Shown one piece after another: positions 7,253-15,769 of a stretch of 64,000 nucleotides of DNA. The translations under genes and the position numbers were made by a program. The notes beneath the pieces were generated by a model. It saw only the letters and a program-made list of their open reading frames with translations. It was not told the origin of the DNA and searched no databases. Each line of letters begins with the position of its first letter. Within the stretch, counting starts at the first letter, position 1. The DNA is from Xanthobacter sp. YC-JY1 (GTDB lineage: Bacteria > Pseudomonadota > Alphaproteobacteria > Rhizobiales > Xanthobacteraceae): contig NZ_CP032674.1 in assembly GCF_021730305.1 (NCBI RefSeq), forward strand, positions 1,349,001-1,413,000, given 5' to 3'.

Positions 7253-9547
7253 TCAGGATCTCACCCTCGTCTTCTGCGGATCGAAATGGGGGAAGGGCGC
7301 GATCTGCGCGCCGATGCGCTTCCTGTGCCCGTCCAGCTTGCCGATCTCGATGGCCGTGCCGGTCGCGGCATGGGCGACATCGATGCGGGCCAGGGCGATC
7401 TGGGCCTTGAGGATGGGCGAGCGCGTGGCGCTGGTGACGACGCCCACCTGCGCTCGGCCGATGAAGAGCGGGTCGCCATGGCCTACCGCGTCGTTGCCCT
7501 CGATCACGAGCCCCACGAGCTTCCTCGCCGGGTTCGCCTTGCGCCGCGCCAGCGCCGCCTTCCCCACGAAATCCTCGTCCTTTTCGGCGACTGCGAAGCC
7601 GATGCCGGCCTCATACGGGTCGGTCTGGTCGCAGAAGTCGTATCCGGCGAAGACCAGCCCCGCCTCGATGCGCAGCATGTCCAGCGCGGAGAGGCCGAGC
7701 GGCTTCATGCCCTTCGGCGCGCCGGCAGCCCACACCGCATCGAACAGCGCCTTCCCATCCTTGGGATGGCACCAGATTTCAAAGCCGAGTTCGCCCGTAT
7801 AGCCCGTGCGCGAGACCACGAGCGCCGGCCCGGTCGGCCCGCCGAGACGGGCGACGGCGAAGCGGAACCACTTCAGCTCGGTGATGGCGGGCTGGGTCGG
7901 CCCGGTCCAGATGACCTCGGACAGGATGTCCCGCGACAGCGGCCCCTGCACGGCGATGTTGTGCAACTGGTCCGTGGACGAGCGCACATGGACGTTGAGG
8001 CCCCACTCCGCCGCCTTGGTGCGCAGCCAGGCGCCGGTAAATTCCTCGCCGCACACCACCCGGAAATTGGTCGGCGACAGGCGGAAGACGGTGGCGTCGT
8101 CGATCATGCCGCCGTGGTCGTAGCAGAGCGCCGTATAGACCACCTGGCCCACGGCCAGCTTGCGCATGTCGCGCGTCACCGTGCGCTGGAGCAGGATCTC
8201 GGCGTCCGGCCCCGTCACCTCGAACTTGCGCAGGGGTGAGAGGTCCATCACCGCGGCCTTCTCGCGGCAGGCCCAGTATTCGGCGATCGGCCCCTCGCCG
8301 GTGAAGCAGGTGGGCAGCCAGAAGCCGCGATACTCCACGAAGTTGCGCGTATGGGCGGCAAGGCTCTGGTGGAAGGCGCTCTCGCGCGTCAGGCGCGGCT
8401 CGGCGTCGGCACTCATGCGGAACGCGATCCCCTTGGAGAAGTTTTCGGCGCCGTCATAGACGCGCACATGGATGTCGGTGGGCTCCCAGCCATTGGCGGG
8501 GTCGATGTCGTCGGCGCAGGAGGAAGTGGCGCACACGAGGTCGGTGAGCGCTCGCAGCAGCACATAGTCGCCGGGCCGCGACCATGGCTCGTCCATGGTG
8601 ATCGCGTTGGTGTGGTCCACGGCGGTATTGTAGAAGAAATTGATGGCTGGCCAGCCGGCCCGCTCGCGGATGCCCAGCGGCGCCAGCACGGCGTTGAAAT
8701 TGTCCGTGCAGTTGGCGTGGCCGGGATAGCCCATGTCCTCGTAATACTTCGCCGAGCAGGCGAGGGCGAAGGTGTCGTGGCGGCCGACCGTGTCGCGGAT
8801 CACCTCCACCAGCGGTAGCTGGCGCTCGTCGTAATATTTGGAATAGAGCCCCGGCCCCGGATAGGCGGCGCCCATGAGGGTGCGGGTGGTGGTGGCGTCG
8901 AGGCCGAACTCCTCTCCCTTTTCCAGTGCGGCGGCATCGAAGGCGAGGAAGTCGGCGCACTGGCGGCCGTCCACGTCGATGATCTGGATGTAGTCGCCGG
9001 CCTTCACCGTGTAGGCCCGGGCTTCGGCAGCCGGCACGCGCACATCGAGCTTCGCCGGCGCGAGCGGGGCGGGGAGGGGCCGGCCGCGGCCCCGGGTACG
9101 GGTCACGGTCACGATGAGGTCGGTGGGCGCATCCTGCGCGTCCGGCGACATGGGGCCGCCGGGGGCGGCGACCACTACGAGCACGTCGGCCCGCGCGGCG
9201 ACGTCCGCCGTCGCGCCCGCGCCGCCATCTCGCGAAAGCAGCGCCCGTCCCGCCAGCGACGCCGGCGCGAAGCCGTTTTCCGCCAGCAGTCGGGCGACCT
9301 CCACGCTGCCCTCTCCCCCCTGGTCCGGAAGCGCCGGCAGCGTCTCGACGCCGGCGCCCTCCCAATCCTCCACCGCATCTGTATCGGTGACGAAGAGCAG
9401 CGCCGGCTGGAGCCCTTCGGGGTCCAGCACGGTCAGGCGGTCTCCTGCGCCGAGCGTGACGGCGGCCATGCCGCCACCGCGCACCACCACCCGCTCGCGC
9501 GGGGGGGCTGTCGGGGAAGGACCGGGCGGAAGCAGGGAGGCGTCCAT
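7253..9547 (-). CDS. DUF1989-aminomethyltransferase (GcvT) fusion protein
   Basis: A 764-residue fusion. Residues about 385-760 are a folate-binding aminomethyltransferase domain (LQRTVTRDMRKL, YTGELGFEIW, KPLGLSALDMLRIEAG). Residues about 165-375 are a DUF1989 domain (DVDGRQCADFLAFD, GHANCTDNFN). Residues 18-150 look like a degenerate second DUF1989 copy (compare GAGDRLTVLDPEGLQPALL with KAGDYIQIIDVDGRQCADF). GcvT-type proteins transfer one-carbon units to tetrahydrofolate. DUF1989 includes carboxyguanidine deiminase subunits. The ATG follows the flavin reductase stop codon directly. It probably captures C1 units released in this island. Any deiminase-like activity is speculation. Confidence 0.85.
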   Translation of the reverse strand: MDASLLPPGPSPTAPPRERVVVRGGGMAAVTLGAGDRLTVLDPEGLQPALLFVTDTDAVEDWEGAGVETLPALPDQGGEGSVEVARLLAENGFAPASLAGRALLSRDGGAGATADVAARADVLVVVAAPGGPMSPDAQDAPTDLIVTVTRTRGRGRPLPAPLAPAKLDVRVPAAEARAYTVKAGDYIQIIDVDGRQCADFLAFDAAALEKGEEFGLDATTTRTLMGAAYPGPGLYSKYYDERQLPLVEVIRDTVGRHDTFALACSAKYYEDMGYPGHANCTDNFNAVLAPLGIRERAGWPAINFFYNTAVDHTNAITMDEPWSRPGDYVLLRALTDLVCATSSCADDIDPANGWEPTDIHVRVYDGAENFSKGIAFRMSADAEPRLTRESAFHQSLAAHTRNFVEYRGFWLPTCFTGEGPIAEYWACREKAAVMDLSPLRKFEVTGPDAEILLQRTVTRDMRKLAVGQVVYTALCYDHGGMIDDATVFRLSPTNFRVVCGEEFTGAWLRTKAAEWGLNVHVRSSTDQLHNIAVQGPLSRDILSEVIWTGPTQPAITELKWFRFAVARLGGPTGPALVVSRTGYTGELGFEIWCHPKDGKALFDAVWAAGAPKGMKPLGLSALDMLRIEAGLVFAGYDFCDQTDPYEAGIGFAVAEKDEDFVGKAALARRKANPARKLVGLVIEGNDAVGHGDPLFIGRAQVGVVTSATRSPILKAQIALARIDVAHAATGTAIEIGKLDGHRKRIGAQIAPFPHFDPQKTRVRS

Positions 9548-10060
9548 TCACCCCTCTTGAGCGATGGCCGCGAGCAGCCGGTAGCTGCCGCGGTAATAAA
9601 GCAGCGGATCGCCCTCGCCCTCGGCGTGCAGATGCACCACGCGGCCGACGAAGATCACATGGTCGCCGCCGTCATAATGGGCGTAGGGCACGCATTCGAA
9701 GATGGCGTGGGCGGGCACGAGGCGCGGCGCGCCGGAAGGGCCGATCTCCCAGGGGGTGGCGGAGAACTTGTCCTCGCCGGCGCGGGCGAAACGGTTTGAA
9801 ATCTCCTGCTGGTTCTCCAGAAGGATGTTCACCGAATAGGCCTTGGCCTTCTCCAGCCGCGCCAGCGAGTGCAGCGAGCGGGCCATGGAGAAGAGAATCA
9901 GCGGCGGGTCCAGCGAGACGGAGGAGAAGGAATTCACCGTCACCCCGATGGGGCCTTCCTCGTCCTGCGCCATCACCACGGCGATCCCGGTGGCGAAGCG
10001 GCCGAGGGCGTTGCGCAGTTCGCGCGGATCAAAACGGGCGTCGAGATCAATGGTCGTCAT
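9548..10060 (-). CDS. Flavin reductase (DIM6/NTAB type), partner of a two-component monooxygenase
   Basis: A 170-residue flavin reductase of the FMN-binding split-barrel family. It opens with DPRELRNALGRFATGIAVV, then GVTVNSFSSVSLDPPLILFS (the flavin-contacting loop), NILLENQQEISNRFA, and HVIFVGRVVHLH near the end. Family members reduce free FMN/FAD with NAD(P)H and hand it to a separate oxygenase. The gene lies between the acyl-CoA-dehydrogenase-like protein and the GcvT fusion, so the first is its likely partner. An alternative start 12 codons upstream (10096, preceded by AAGGGG) is also possible; 10060 fits the usual family N-terminus. Confidence 0.87.
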   Translation of the reverse strand: MTTIDLDARFDPRELRNALGRFATGIAVVMAQDEEGPIGVTVNSFSSVSLDPPLILFSMARSLHSLARLEKAKAYSVNILLENQQEISNRFARAGEDKFSATPWEIGPSGAPRLVPAHAIFECVPYAHYDGGDHVIFVGRVVHLHAEGEGDPLLYYRGSYRLLAAIAQEG

Positions 10061-10186
10061 GGCAAGGTACTTCCTGAAATGCGACAGCCCGTCCATGATA
10101 ATCCCCTTCGATGGCGGGCGCGCGGGCCTTCGCCCCTCTCCTGAGCGACGAAGAGGGACGAAGGCTCCGCGTGGTGGCGTCCCGCT

Positions 10187-11590
10187 TCACGCCACCTTGG
10201 CCGGCTGAAGCTCGGCCAGCAGCTTTTCGGCGAAGGCGCGCTTCTCCGCCTCGTCCATCTTCTTGATCTCGTTGTTGAGCACGCGCTCGTTGATCGACTT
10301 GTTCCAGTAGTCCAGCGAGCCGAAGCCGAGCAGCGCGGCCTTGCCGACGAACTGACGCAGCACCTCGTTGGTGGGGCCCATGACCCAGCCGGCCTTGCCG
10401 TCGCGCAGATAGCGCTCGATCTGCAGCGCCGGGCGGAAGCCGGTGCCGCCGGTGGCGTGGAGCATCTTGTCCACCACATGGGCGACGTTCTTGGCCGCCT
10501 CGAACTTCACCTGCCACAGCCAGTGGAGGAGGGAGGAGCGGGGCAAGGCGTCGATGTCCTTGTGGATCGACCAGTCGCAATTGTTGGTCACCGAATCCAG
10601 CGCCTGCGCCATCTGGTAGTCGAAGGCGCGGCAGGAATTGGTGTCCATGATCGCCTCGCCCACATAGTCCTGGATGGTGGGGTAATCGGCGACGCGCATG
10701 CCCACGTCATTGTGGGTCTTGCGGGTGGTGTGGCGCTTGGCGATGTCGATGACCGCGAGCGAGATGCCGTTCCAGCAGGCCGACGAGCAGGTGAGGAAGA
10801 AGGGGTCCACCACCTCGTCGTTGGACTTGGCGCCGTCGCCGATGGGGCCGACGAGGGCCTCCTTCGGCAGCACCGCATTCTCCACCACGATGGGGCCGGA
10901 CTGGTTGCCGCGCAGGCCGAGGCCGTCCCACTCGGAAGGGTTGGCCTTCACCTCGTCCTTGGTGACGAGGAAGCAGGAGAGGTCGGAATAATCGCCGGAG
11001 AAGCCGGGGCTGGTGGTCTGGACGATGTACCAGTCGGCGAAGCCGCCGGAGGTGGTCCAGGAGGCCTTTTTCGTCACCTTCCAGCCGTCGCCATGGGCCT
11101 CGGCCTTGGAGGAGATCGGGTACCAGAAGTGCGAGCCGGTCTCGGGATCAGAATAGGAGAGCGTGCCGATGAGCACGTCCTTGTCCAGCCGCTTCAGGAT
11201 GTCGGTGAGCAGCGGGTTTTCGTGGTGGCGCAGCAGCGCAGCGGCCACGGCGCCGAGGTGCATGGTGTAGCACATGGCGGTGGAGGGGCAGCCGTAGCGG
11301 GCGATGGTCTCAACCACCATGGCGGCGCAGACATGGTTCTGGCCGAGGCCGCCGAGCTCCTTCGGCACGTTCAGCGAGAGCAGGCCGAGGGTGGCCAGGG
11401 CCTCGAAATTCTTGCGGGGATAGATGTAGTTGGCGTCGCTCTCCACGGCGTTCGCGCGCAGCGTGGTCTCGCACAAAGCGATGAGCTTCGCCTGCAGGTC
11501 CTTCTGCTCGGCGCTCAGCAGCCACTGGGGGTCCCACTCGAAGCCGAGCCCCCAGAACTCTTCCTTGCCCCACATCTTTGTCTCGGACAT
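10187..11590 (-). CDS. Acyl-CoA-dehydrogenase-like flavoprotein, probable monooxygenase component
   Basis: A 467-residue protein with the acyl-CoA dehydrogenase fold: N-terminal helices (LGLLSLNVPKELGGLG), a middle barrel (VTKKASWTTSGGFADWYIVQTT) and a C-terminal helical domain (HATGGTGFRPALQIERYLRD). Where medium-chain dehydrogenases have the catalytic Glu in a YEGT motif, this protein appears to have VMGPTNE, so the base seems absent. That pattern, and the flavin reductase next door, fits the monooxygenase branch of the family (DszC, isobutylamine N-hydroxylase). It is the first gene of its operon. Substrate unknown; an amine or other N-methyl compound is suggested by context. Confidence 0.75.
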   Translation of the reverse strand: MSETKMWGKEEFWGLGFEWDPQWLLSAEQKDLQAKLIALCETTLRANAVESDANYIYPRKNFEALATLGLLSLNVPKELGGLGQNHVCAAMVVETIARYGCPSTAMCYTMHLGAVAAALLRHHENPLLTDILKRLDKDVLIGTLSYSDPETGSHFWYPISSKAEAHGDGWKVTKKASWTTSGGFADWYIVQTTSPGFSGDYSDLSCFLVTKDEVKANPSEWDGLGLRGNQSGPIVVENAVLPKEALVGPIGDGAKSNDEVVDPFFLTCSSACWNGISLAVIDIAKRHTTRKTHNDVGMRVADYPTIQDYVGEAIMDTNSCRAFDYQMAQALDSVTNNCDWSIHKDIDALPRSSLLHWLWQVKFEAAKNVAHVVDKMLHATGGTGFRPALQIERYLRDGKAGWVMGPTNEVLRQFVGKAALLGFGSLDYWNKSINERVLNNEIKKMDEAEKRAFAEKLLAELQPAKVA

Positions 11591-11669
11591 ATCTCAAGCT
11601 CCGCCCGGGCCGGCGCGCGGGCAGTCCCCGCGGCCGTCCCTGCCAATTGCGATCACGCTGTGGCGCGCC

Positions 11670-11693
11670 TGTTCCCCTCAGTGAACTTTTTTG
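11670..11693 (-). promoter_or_regulatory. Cluster promoter motif, copy B
   Basis: Minus-strand site sharing CAAAAAAGTT exactly with copy A, followed by 8 less conserved bases and GGAA at the same spacing. It lies 79 nt upstream of the start of the acyl-CoA-dehydrogenase-like gene. It is the weakest of the three copies in its middle part (CACTGAGG instead of TCTTCTCC). Confidence 0.45.
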
Positions 11694-11833
11694 ACGCGGT
11701 AGAAACGAGAGTGCCACGGGCCATTTTTGGTGCAAGCCCATTAGTTGTGCGGTTTTGGCCCGCTGGGTGATCGCGATCTGGGCGACGCATGGGGTTTCCT
11801 CGGTTTTCTTTGCCGCCTTTTGCGCCATGCTAC

Positions 11834-11857
11834 CAAAGAAATTTCTTCTGAGGAAAA
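11834..11857 (+). promoter_or_regulatory. Cluster promoter motif, copy C
   Basis: Plus-strand site CAAAGAAATTTC then TTCTGA then GGAAAA, matching copy A at 19 of 24 positions. It includes a perfect 12-bp palindrome AAGAAATTTCTT (11836-11847). It lies 135 nt upstream of the second aminomethyltransferase gene. TTGACA follows at 11862-11867 without a convincing -10 box. The 402-bp divergent gap 11591-11992 holds copies B and C and no other recognisable feature. Confidence 0.55.
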
Positions 11858-11992
11858 GTAATTGACAAGAACGTTGGCCCGCCATCAGGATGCGGTCGTC
11901 GCGGCGCGCATGGCTGGCCTTGAGGCCGCCTGAGCCCGCCCGCCTTAACGACGGGCCCGGCATACGGGCCGGCATCCTTCAAGAGAGGGCAC

Positions 11993-13123
11993 ATGACCAG
12001 CGCGACCATCTGGCGCCAATCGATCCTCAACGACCGCCACCGGGAACTCGGCTCCAAGCTGGAGGAATCCTGGAACGACATGGCGATCCCCCAGCACTAC
12101 GCGACCGATCCCTATGTGGAGACGGAGGCGGTGCGCACCCGGGCCGGCCTCTTCGATGTGTCGGCGCTGAAAATCATCGACCTCTCGGGGCCGGACTCCC
12201 TCGCCTTCCTCAACAAGCTGCTCACCGCCGACATCGCCAAGATCCCGGCCGGCCGCTCCATGATCTCGTCCATCGTCGATGACGAAGGCGGGCTGATCGA
12301 TGACGTGCTCGTCTATGTGGACGGGGACGGCACGTTCCGCCTCTCCCACGGCGGCGGCGCGCTGGAAGACGCGCTTCCGGTGGTGGCGCAGGGCTTCGAC
12401 GTCACCTTCTCCCGTGACAACGACGTCCACATCCTCTCGCTGCAGGGCCCGCTCGCCCTCGATATCCTCTCCCCCCACACCCCCATGGTGCTGAAGGACC
12501 TGCCCTATTTCGGGCACGGCAAGACCACCCTGTTCGGCATCCCCGTCTCGCTCGCCCGCGGCGGCTACTCGGCCGAGCGCGGCTACGAAGTATTCTGCGC
12601 GGCGAAGGATGCGGTCTTCCTCTGGGACAAGATCCTCGAGGTGGGCAAGCCGTTCGGCGCCATGCCTGTGTCGTGGGACTGCTTGGACATCGTGCGGGTG
12701 GAAGGCGCGCTGCTTTTCTTCCCCTTCGACATGCCGCACAAGGACACCACGCCCTTCGAAGTGCTGATGGACTGGTCCGTGGACCTCTCCAAGCCGGACT
12801 TCCGCGGCAAGGCCGCGCTCCTCGCCCGCAAGGGCACGGAACGGACCCATCAGGCCGGCCTCGAGGTGCTCGCCGGGAAGGCGATCACGCCCGGCGCGAA
12901 GATCTTCAAGGATGGCGCCGAGGTGGGCGTGGTGAATTCCACCACCTACAGCCGCCACCTCATGAAATCCCTGGCGCTGGTCTCGCTGCGACCCGACGTC
13001 ACCGCGCTCGGTACCGCGCTCACCGTGGTGGACGGGGACGAGAGCTTCGAGGCCAACGTGGTGCGCACCCCCTTCTACGACCCCATGCGGCTGCGCACGC
13101 ATCCGCTGGAAGAGCGGGCCTGA
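11993..13123 (+). CDS. Folate-dependent aminomethyltransferase-family demethylase (GcvT-like)
   Basis: A 376-residue protein of the GcvT/DMSP-demethylase-like group. The order of family segments is intact: RTRAGLFDVSALKIIDLSGPD near residue 45, LNKLLTADIAKIPAGR, the central ARGGYSAERGYEVF, and DCLDIVRVEGALLFFPFDMP. It should transfer a methyl or methylene group from a substrate to tetrahydrofolate. A single gene transcribed divergently from the monooxygenase operon and preceded by the same promoter motif, so it probably serves the same pathway. It is followed by a strong terminator. The methyl donor cannot be read from the sequence. Confidence 0.85.
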   Translation: MTSATIWRQSILNDRHRELGSKLEESWNDMAIPQHYATDPYVETEAVRTRAGLFDVSALKIIDLSGPDSLAFLNKLLTADIAKIPAGRSMISSIVDDEGGLIDDVLVYVDGDGTFRLSHGGGALEDALPVVAQGFDVTFSRDNDVHILSLQGPLALDILSPHTPMVLKDLPYFGHGKTTLFGIPVSLARGGYSAERGYEVFCAAKDAVFLWDKILEVGKPFGAMPVSWDCLDIVRVEGALLFFPFDMPHKDTTPFEVLMDWSVDLSKPDFRGKAALLARKGTERTHQAGLEVLAGKAITPGAKIFKDGAEVGVVNSTTYSRHLMKSLALVSLRPDVTALGTALTVVDGDESFEANVVRTPFYDPMRLRTHPLEERA

Positions 13124-13148
13124 CGCCTGCCTGAGGCGCAAACAAAAG

Positions 13149-13188
13149 GCCGGCCGGACGGGATTTCCCCGTCCGGCCGGCTTTTTTT
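13149..13188. terminator. Strong bidirectional rho-independent terminator
   Basis: A perfect 14-bp stem (GCCGGCCGGACGGG and its complement) with a 5-nt loop at most is followed by seven T residues on the plus strand and preceded by AAAA at 13144-13147, which gives a T-run for the minus strand. It lies between two convergent genes and can serve both. Confidence 0.9.
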
Positions 13189-13242
13189 GCGTTTGGAGCC
13201 GCCTTCGCTCAGGCGCCGCGCGGGCTGGCCAGCCCCTTCGCC

Positions 13243-14208
13243 TCAGAGGGGCTTCAGACCGGCCTCGATGGCGGCGCGGCGGCCTTCCAGGAAGGGCGGC
13301 AGGGCGAGGCGTTCGCCGAGGTGAGCTGCGTCTTCGTCGGCAGCAAATCCCGGCCCGTCGGTGGCCAGCTCGAACAGCACGCCGTTGGGCTCGCGGAAAT
13401 AGAGCGAGCGGAAGTAGAAGCGATCCACCATTCCGCTATTGGGAATGCGCAGCTCCTTCAGCCGCCGCGCCCACTCCTCGTATTGGTCGAAGGTGGTGAC
13501 GCGGAAGGCCACATGGTGCACCGCGCCGGCGCCCTGTCCGGCGGGCGAAAGGCCCGGCTCCACCTTCACATGCACTTCCGCGGCGGGGCCACCCGCGCCC
13601 ATCTCGAACACGTGGATGGCGCGTCCATCCTCGGCGGCATAGGTGCGCACCTCCTTCATGCCCATCACGTGGATGAGCACGGCGGCCGTGGGCGCAAGGT
13701 CCGGCACCGAGATCAGGATCGGCCCGAGGCCGCGGATCTGGTGCGCTTCCGGCACCGGGCTCTTCGTCCAAGGCACGCCCGGCCCCTTGCCGTCATCGAC
13801 GATCAAGGCGAGGCGCTGGCCCTCGCGGTCCTCGAACGGAAGCTGGTGGCGGTCGTCGCGGGTCTCGATGCCGGCATGGGAAACGCCGGCGTCCGTGAGG
13901 CGCGCGGCCCAGTATTCCAGCGCCGCCTCGTCGCGCACCCGCAGCGAGGTGCGCACGGCGGCATGGGTGCCCCGGTGCTCGCGCGGCACCGGCCAGTCGA
14001 AGAAGGTGAGGTCAGTGCCGGGGTTGGCTTCCCCATCGGCATAGAAGAGGTGGTAGGCGGAGACGTCATCCTGATTCACAGTCTTCTTCACGAGGCGCAT
14101 GCCGAGCGTCTGCGTGTAGAAGCGATGGTTGTAGGGCGCATCCGCCGTGATGGCCGTGACGTGGTGAAGACCGGTCAGCGGCCCGGTGGTCTCAGTGGTG
14201 TTCTGCAT
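13243..14208 (-). CDS. Ring-cleaving dioxygenase-like VOC/glyoxalase-family protein
   Basis: A 321-residue protein made of two vicinal-oxygen-chelate halves. Metal-ligand candidates lie in the usual strands: GLHHVTAIT in the first half, VHHVAFRV in the second, and [10 protein letters not shown] near the C-terminus. The length and the [20 protein letters not shown] segment match the MhqO/LinE-like ring-cleaving dioxygenase group, often linked to hydroquinone or quinone detoxification. The start at 14208 has GGAGGA just upstream; the frame stays open further but lacks family similarity. It converges with the aminomethyltransferase gene. Substrate not determined. Confidence 0.82.
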   Translation of the reverse strand: MQNTTETTGPLTGLHHVTAITADAPYNHRFYTQTLGMRLVKKTVNQDDVSAYHLFYADGEANPGTDLTFFDWPVPREHRGTHAAVRTSLRVRDEAALEYWAARLTDAGVSHAGIETRDDRHQLPFEDREGQRLALIVDDGKGPGVPWTKSPVPEAHQIRGLGPILISVPDLAPTAAVLIHVMGMKEVRTYAAEDGRAIHVFEMGAGGPAAEVHVKVEPGLSPAGQGAGAVHHVAFRVTTFDQYEEWARRLKELRIPNSGMVDRFYFRSLYFREPNGVLFELATDGPGFAADEDAAHLGERLALPPFLEGRRAAIEAGLKPL

Positions 14209-14547
14209 GGCGTCCTCCTCCGGCGCGCGGAGCCTCGTGTCTGTCTGGTGCCAGAGATAGGCGCGAAGCCGCCGCGGGACGAGAACCACGGGCGCAATCC
14301 GGATTTGCCGATTTGCAATCGCGCCCCCCGGAATGCTTCCGCCTTTCGCCTCTTCTGCAATGTTGCCGAATCGTGAGCGTCACCGGATGGCATTCCGCAA
14401 CCGGTGTTCAGCATTTCCGGCGAACGCCGTTCAAACGCCTCATTGTTTGTGCGATGAAGTCCGCTCTACGAGGGGGACGTGCAATTGCGAGCAGTGGACG
14501 AGCGGGGGACCGAGCGGGTCGATCAGCGCCGGGTGGGGTCGCGCTCC
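14209..14547. other. Divergent intergenic region without recognised features
   Basis: About 340 bp between the VOC protein gene and the DUF900 lipoprotein gene, somewhat richer in AT in its middle (14320-14460). It must hold both promoters. No clear operator, hairpin or small gene was seen. A GTG at 14479 preceded by AGGGGG is a possible alternative start of the downstream gene. Confidence 0.5.
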
Positions 14548-15693
14548 ATGGCGCTGCGCATCATGGCGGCCGCGACGGCCGTTCTGCTGATGGCCGGCTG
14601 CTCCGACCGCCCCGGCATCGATGCACTCGTCCCGGTTTCCGCTCCGCTGGCGGAAGGCGCGCGCGAGCAGGTGATCCTCGTTGCCTCGACCCGCGAGCGC
14701 GATCCGCGCCCCGGCGTCTTCTTTAATGGCGAACGCTCCGCCCAGCTCAATTTCGCGAAGATCGACCTGTCCGTCCCGCCGTCCCACCGGCCGGGGGAGA
14801 TCGAGTGGCCCAAGAACGGCCTCGGCAATCCCGCCACCGACATGGTGGTGCGCGAGGCCATCTACCGCGACACGCAAGGCGAGTTCCTGCGCGACCTGAA
14901 GAGCGAACTGGCCCGCCGGCCGGCCGGCAAGCGCAACGTTTTCATCTTCGTGCATGGCTACAACACCATGTTCTCCGAGGCGCTCTATCGCCTTGCGCAG
15001 ATGGCGACGGATTCCGATGCGCCGGCCGTGCCGGTCCTCTTCACCTGGGCCTCGCGGGCGACCACCGAGGGCTATGTCTACGACAACAACAGTGCCACCG
15101 CCGCCCGCGACCAGCTGGAGGAGACCATCCGCCTCGCCTTCAGCAGCGGCGCGGATCAGGTGAGCATCCTCGCCCATTCCATGGGCAACTGGCTGACGGT
15201 GGAGGCCCTGCGGCAGATCCGAATCTCCGGCAAGACGCTGCCGGCGAACAAGATCGGCAACATCATCCTCGCCGCGCCCGACATCGACGTGGACGTGTTC
15301 AAGACCCAGCTGCGCCGCTTCGGCAAGCCGCCGAAGCCGTTCGTCGTGGTCATCTCGCGGGATGACAAGGCGCTCGGCTTCTCCGACTTCCTCGCCGGCA
15401 AGAAGCCGCGGCTTGGCGAATATGCCAATGACACCGAGCTGGTGGAGCTGGGCGCCGTCGTGGTGGACATGACCGACGTGAAGGCCCTCGACAGCTTCAA
15501 CCACGGCAAGTTCGCGCAACTCGCGGAAATGGCGCCGCAGCTTCAGGGCACCATTGCCCGCGCCGGCGGAACGGCCACCTCCAACACCGTGCAGCTGCAG
15601 GGCGTGCGCATCACCGGCCTCGATCAGGCCCGTGCCGCCCAGCCGTCCGGCCCCGTCTTGCCGTCCGCCACCACCTCGGCCCCCGCGCAATAG
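14548..15693 (+). CDS. DUF900 alpha/beta-hydrolase lipoprotein
   Basis: A 381-residue protein starting with a lipoprotein signal (MALRIMAAATAVLLMAGC; lipobox LMAGC). The body is an alpha/beta hydrolase of the DUF900 type: NVFIFVHGYNTMFSEA is the oxyanion strand, ILAHSMGNW holds the nucleophile Ser in a GxSxG-like AHSMG elbow, ILAAPDIDVDVF carries the acid region, and His in DSFNHGKF may complete the triad. Predicted to sit in the envelope as an esterase or lipase. An upstream GTG at 14479 with AGGGGG would add 23 residues and bury the signal peptide, so 14548 is preferred. Confidence 0.8.
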   Translation: MALRIMAAATAVLLMAGCSDRPGIDALVPVSAPLAEGAREQVILVASTRERDPRPGVFFNGERSAQLNFAKIDLSVPPSHRPGEIEWPKNGLGNPATDMVVREAIYRDTQGEFLRDLKSELARRPAGKRNVFIFVHGYNTMFSEALYRLAQMATDSDAPAVPVLFTWASRATTEGYVYDNNSATAARDQLEETIRLAFSSGADQVSILAHSMGNWLTVEALRQIRISGKTLPANKIGNIILAAPDIDVDVFKTQLRRFGKPPKPFVVVISRDDKALGFSDFLAGKKPRLGEYANDTELVELGAVVVDMTDVKALDSFNHGKFAQLAEMAPQLQGTIARAGGTATSNTVQLQGVRITGLDQARAAQPSGPVLPSATTSAPAQ

Positions 15694-15769
15694 GACTCGG
15701 CATTCGCAGGCGACCTATGCCCGGCCGGCGCTTCCCTCGCGGGCGCGTTCGGTCTAAAGGCGTCGCCCC

